Shown one piece after another: positions 6,982 to 7,493 of a stretch of 7,493 nt of DNA. The translations under genes and the position numbers were made by a program. The notes under the pieces are model-generated. The model was given only the letters and a program-made list of their open reading frames with translations, did not search any database and was not told where the DNA came from. This DNA is from an uncultured Clostridia bacterium (GTDB taxonomy: Bacteria > Bacillota > Clostridia > Christensenellales > Aristaeellaceae). The stretch is from assembly GCA_946615785.1 (NCBI GenBank), contig CAMOIA010000076.1, forward strand, positions 1-7,493, given 5' to 3'. Each line of letters opens with the position of its first letter. Within the stretch, counting starts at the first letter, position 1.

Positions 6982-7011
6982 ATTATACCCCGTGAAACAA
7001 TTGCCTGTCAA
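6982..7011 (-). promoter_or_regulatory. Consensus sigma-A promoter of the ruvCAB operon
   Basis: On the minus strand, TTGACA (7011-7006) and TATAAT (6987-6982) match both consensus hexamers perfectly with an 18-base spacer. Transcription would start near 6975, leaving a leader of about 22 bases that contains the GGAGG of ruvC. The -35 hexamer starts just 4 bases after the stop codon of the ABC exporter gene. No LexA-type box (GAAC-N4-GTTC or CTG-N10-CAG) is visible in the region. Confidence 0.88.
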
Positions 7012-7015
7012 CGCG

Positions 7016-7493
7016 TCAGGTGGCGATGCCTTCGAACTGGCTCTGGTACAGCCGGCGGTAGGCGCCGTCATGCCGCATCAGCGTATCGTGATCGCCCTGT
7101 TCTACGATGTGCCCGTCTTCCATGACGAGGATCACGTCGGCGTCGCGGATGGTGGAGAGCCGGTGGGCCACGATGAAGCTGGTGCGCCCGCGCATCAGGC
7201 TGGAGAAAGCCTCCTGGATCAGCACCTCCGTGCGCGTATCGATGGACGAGGTGGCCTCGTCCAGGATGAGCATGGAGGGCGTGGTGAGCATGACGCGGGC
7301 GATGCACAGAAGCTGCTTTTGCCCCTGGCTGAGCATGCCGCCGTTTTCCCCGATCACGGTGTCGTAGCCCTGGGGGAGCCTGCGGATGAAGGCGTGGCAG
7401 TGCGCCCGTTTCGCGGCGTCGATGATTTCCGCATCGGTGGCTTCCGGCCGGCCGTAGGCGATGTTTTCCCGGATGGTGCCAGCCTTGAGCCAG
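7016..7493 (-). CDS. ABC exporter, C-terminal part of the nucleotide-binding domain (partial)
   Basis: The frame stays open from the right window edge to a TGA at 7018-7016, giving the last 158 residues of an ABC protein. In order it shows the post-Q-loop segment WLKAGTIRENI (1-11), the signature LSQGQKQLL (54-62), Walker B MLILDE (74-79, Asp78 and Glu79), the D-loop SSID (82-85), and the switch His110 in IVAHRLSTI. Walker A and the transmembrane domain lie beyond the window. The TIRENIAYG pattern, the AHRLSTI motif and the short end after the H-loop place it among MsbA-like or multidrug-type exporters with fused membrane and ATPase domains. These often occur as two-gene heterodimers. The substrate is unknown. 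The GTG at 7357 is an internal Val codon, not the start. Confidence 0.95.
   Translation of the reverse strand, partial: WLKAGTIRENIAYGRPEATDAEIIDAAKRAHCHAFIRRLPQGYDTVIGENGGMLSQGQKQLLCIARVMLTTPSMLILDEATSSIDTRTEVLIQEAFSSLMRGRTSFIVAHRLSTIRDADVILVMEDGHIVEQGDHDTLMRHDGAYRRLYQSQFEGIAT

Noticed and set aside
6954..7015. A possible intrinsic terminator for the ABC exporter gene in the gap before ruvC.
   Set aside because: Apart from the CAATTG palindrome there is no stable stem, and no T-run on the minus strand. The gap is filled by the ruvC promoter.
7069..7357. The LSQGQ signature of the ABC protein, considered as an unusual variant of LSGGQ.
   Set aside because: Gln at the third position is common in multidrug-type ABC exporters of Gram-positive bacteria, so it is not remarkable.

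Overview
The window looks like an ordinary chromosomal segment of a GC-rich Gram-positive bacterium, most likely a member of the Firmicutes (Clostridia-like). Reasons are the strong GGAGG-type ribosome binding sites before nearly every gene, a textbook sigma-A promoter, tight gene packing, a membrane-anchored M1 ectopeptidase, and a glycosyltransferase fused to a GtrA domain. The species assignment is an inference and cannot be fixed from the sequence alone. Every gene supported here lies on the minus strand, so transcription runs from high to low coordinates. No gene-free stretch exceeds 65 bases.

Layout in transcription order: (1) 7016-7493, the C-terminal part of an ABC exporter, cut by the window edge. 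(2) A consensus promoter at 6982-7011. (3) ruvC, ruvA and ruvB (6953 down to 4739), encoding the Holliday-junction resolvase and branch-migration motor, all with intact catalytic residues. (4) A HAD-family phosphatase (4723-4076). (5) pepT, tripeptidase T (4071-2836). (6) A compact, cysteine-rich, membrane-anchored M1-type metallopeptidase (2770-1307). (7) A GT2 glycosyltransferase fused to a GtrA-like membrane domain (1289-171). (8) The first 58 codons of a secreted protein of unknown function (174 down to 1), whose start overlaps the stop of the glycosyltransferase gene by four bases.

Gaps between consecutive genes from ruvC onward are 13, 45, 15, 4, 65, 17 and -4 bases, and no terminator (hairpin followed by a T-run) is visible between them. 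The whole set could therefore be one transcript starting at the promoter upstream of ruvC. The genes would serve separate tasks: DNA recombination and repair (RuvABC), small-molecule dephosphorylation (HAD), peptide breakdown inside the cell (PepT) and outside it (M1), and envelope glycosylation (GT2-GtrA).

I found no CRISPR array, mobile element, tRNA, rRNA, riboswitch or evident novel defence or biosynthetic system. The points most worth a second look are the compact cysteine-rich M1 peptidase, the near-perfect promoter of ruvCAB without a recognisable LexA box, and the coupled, truncated secreted protein at the left edge.
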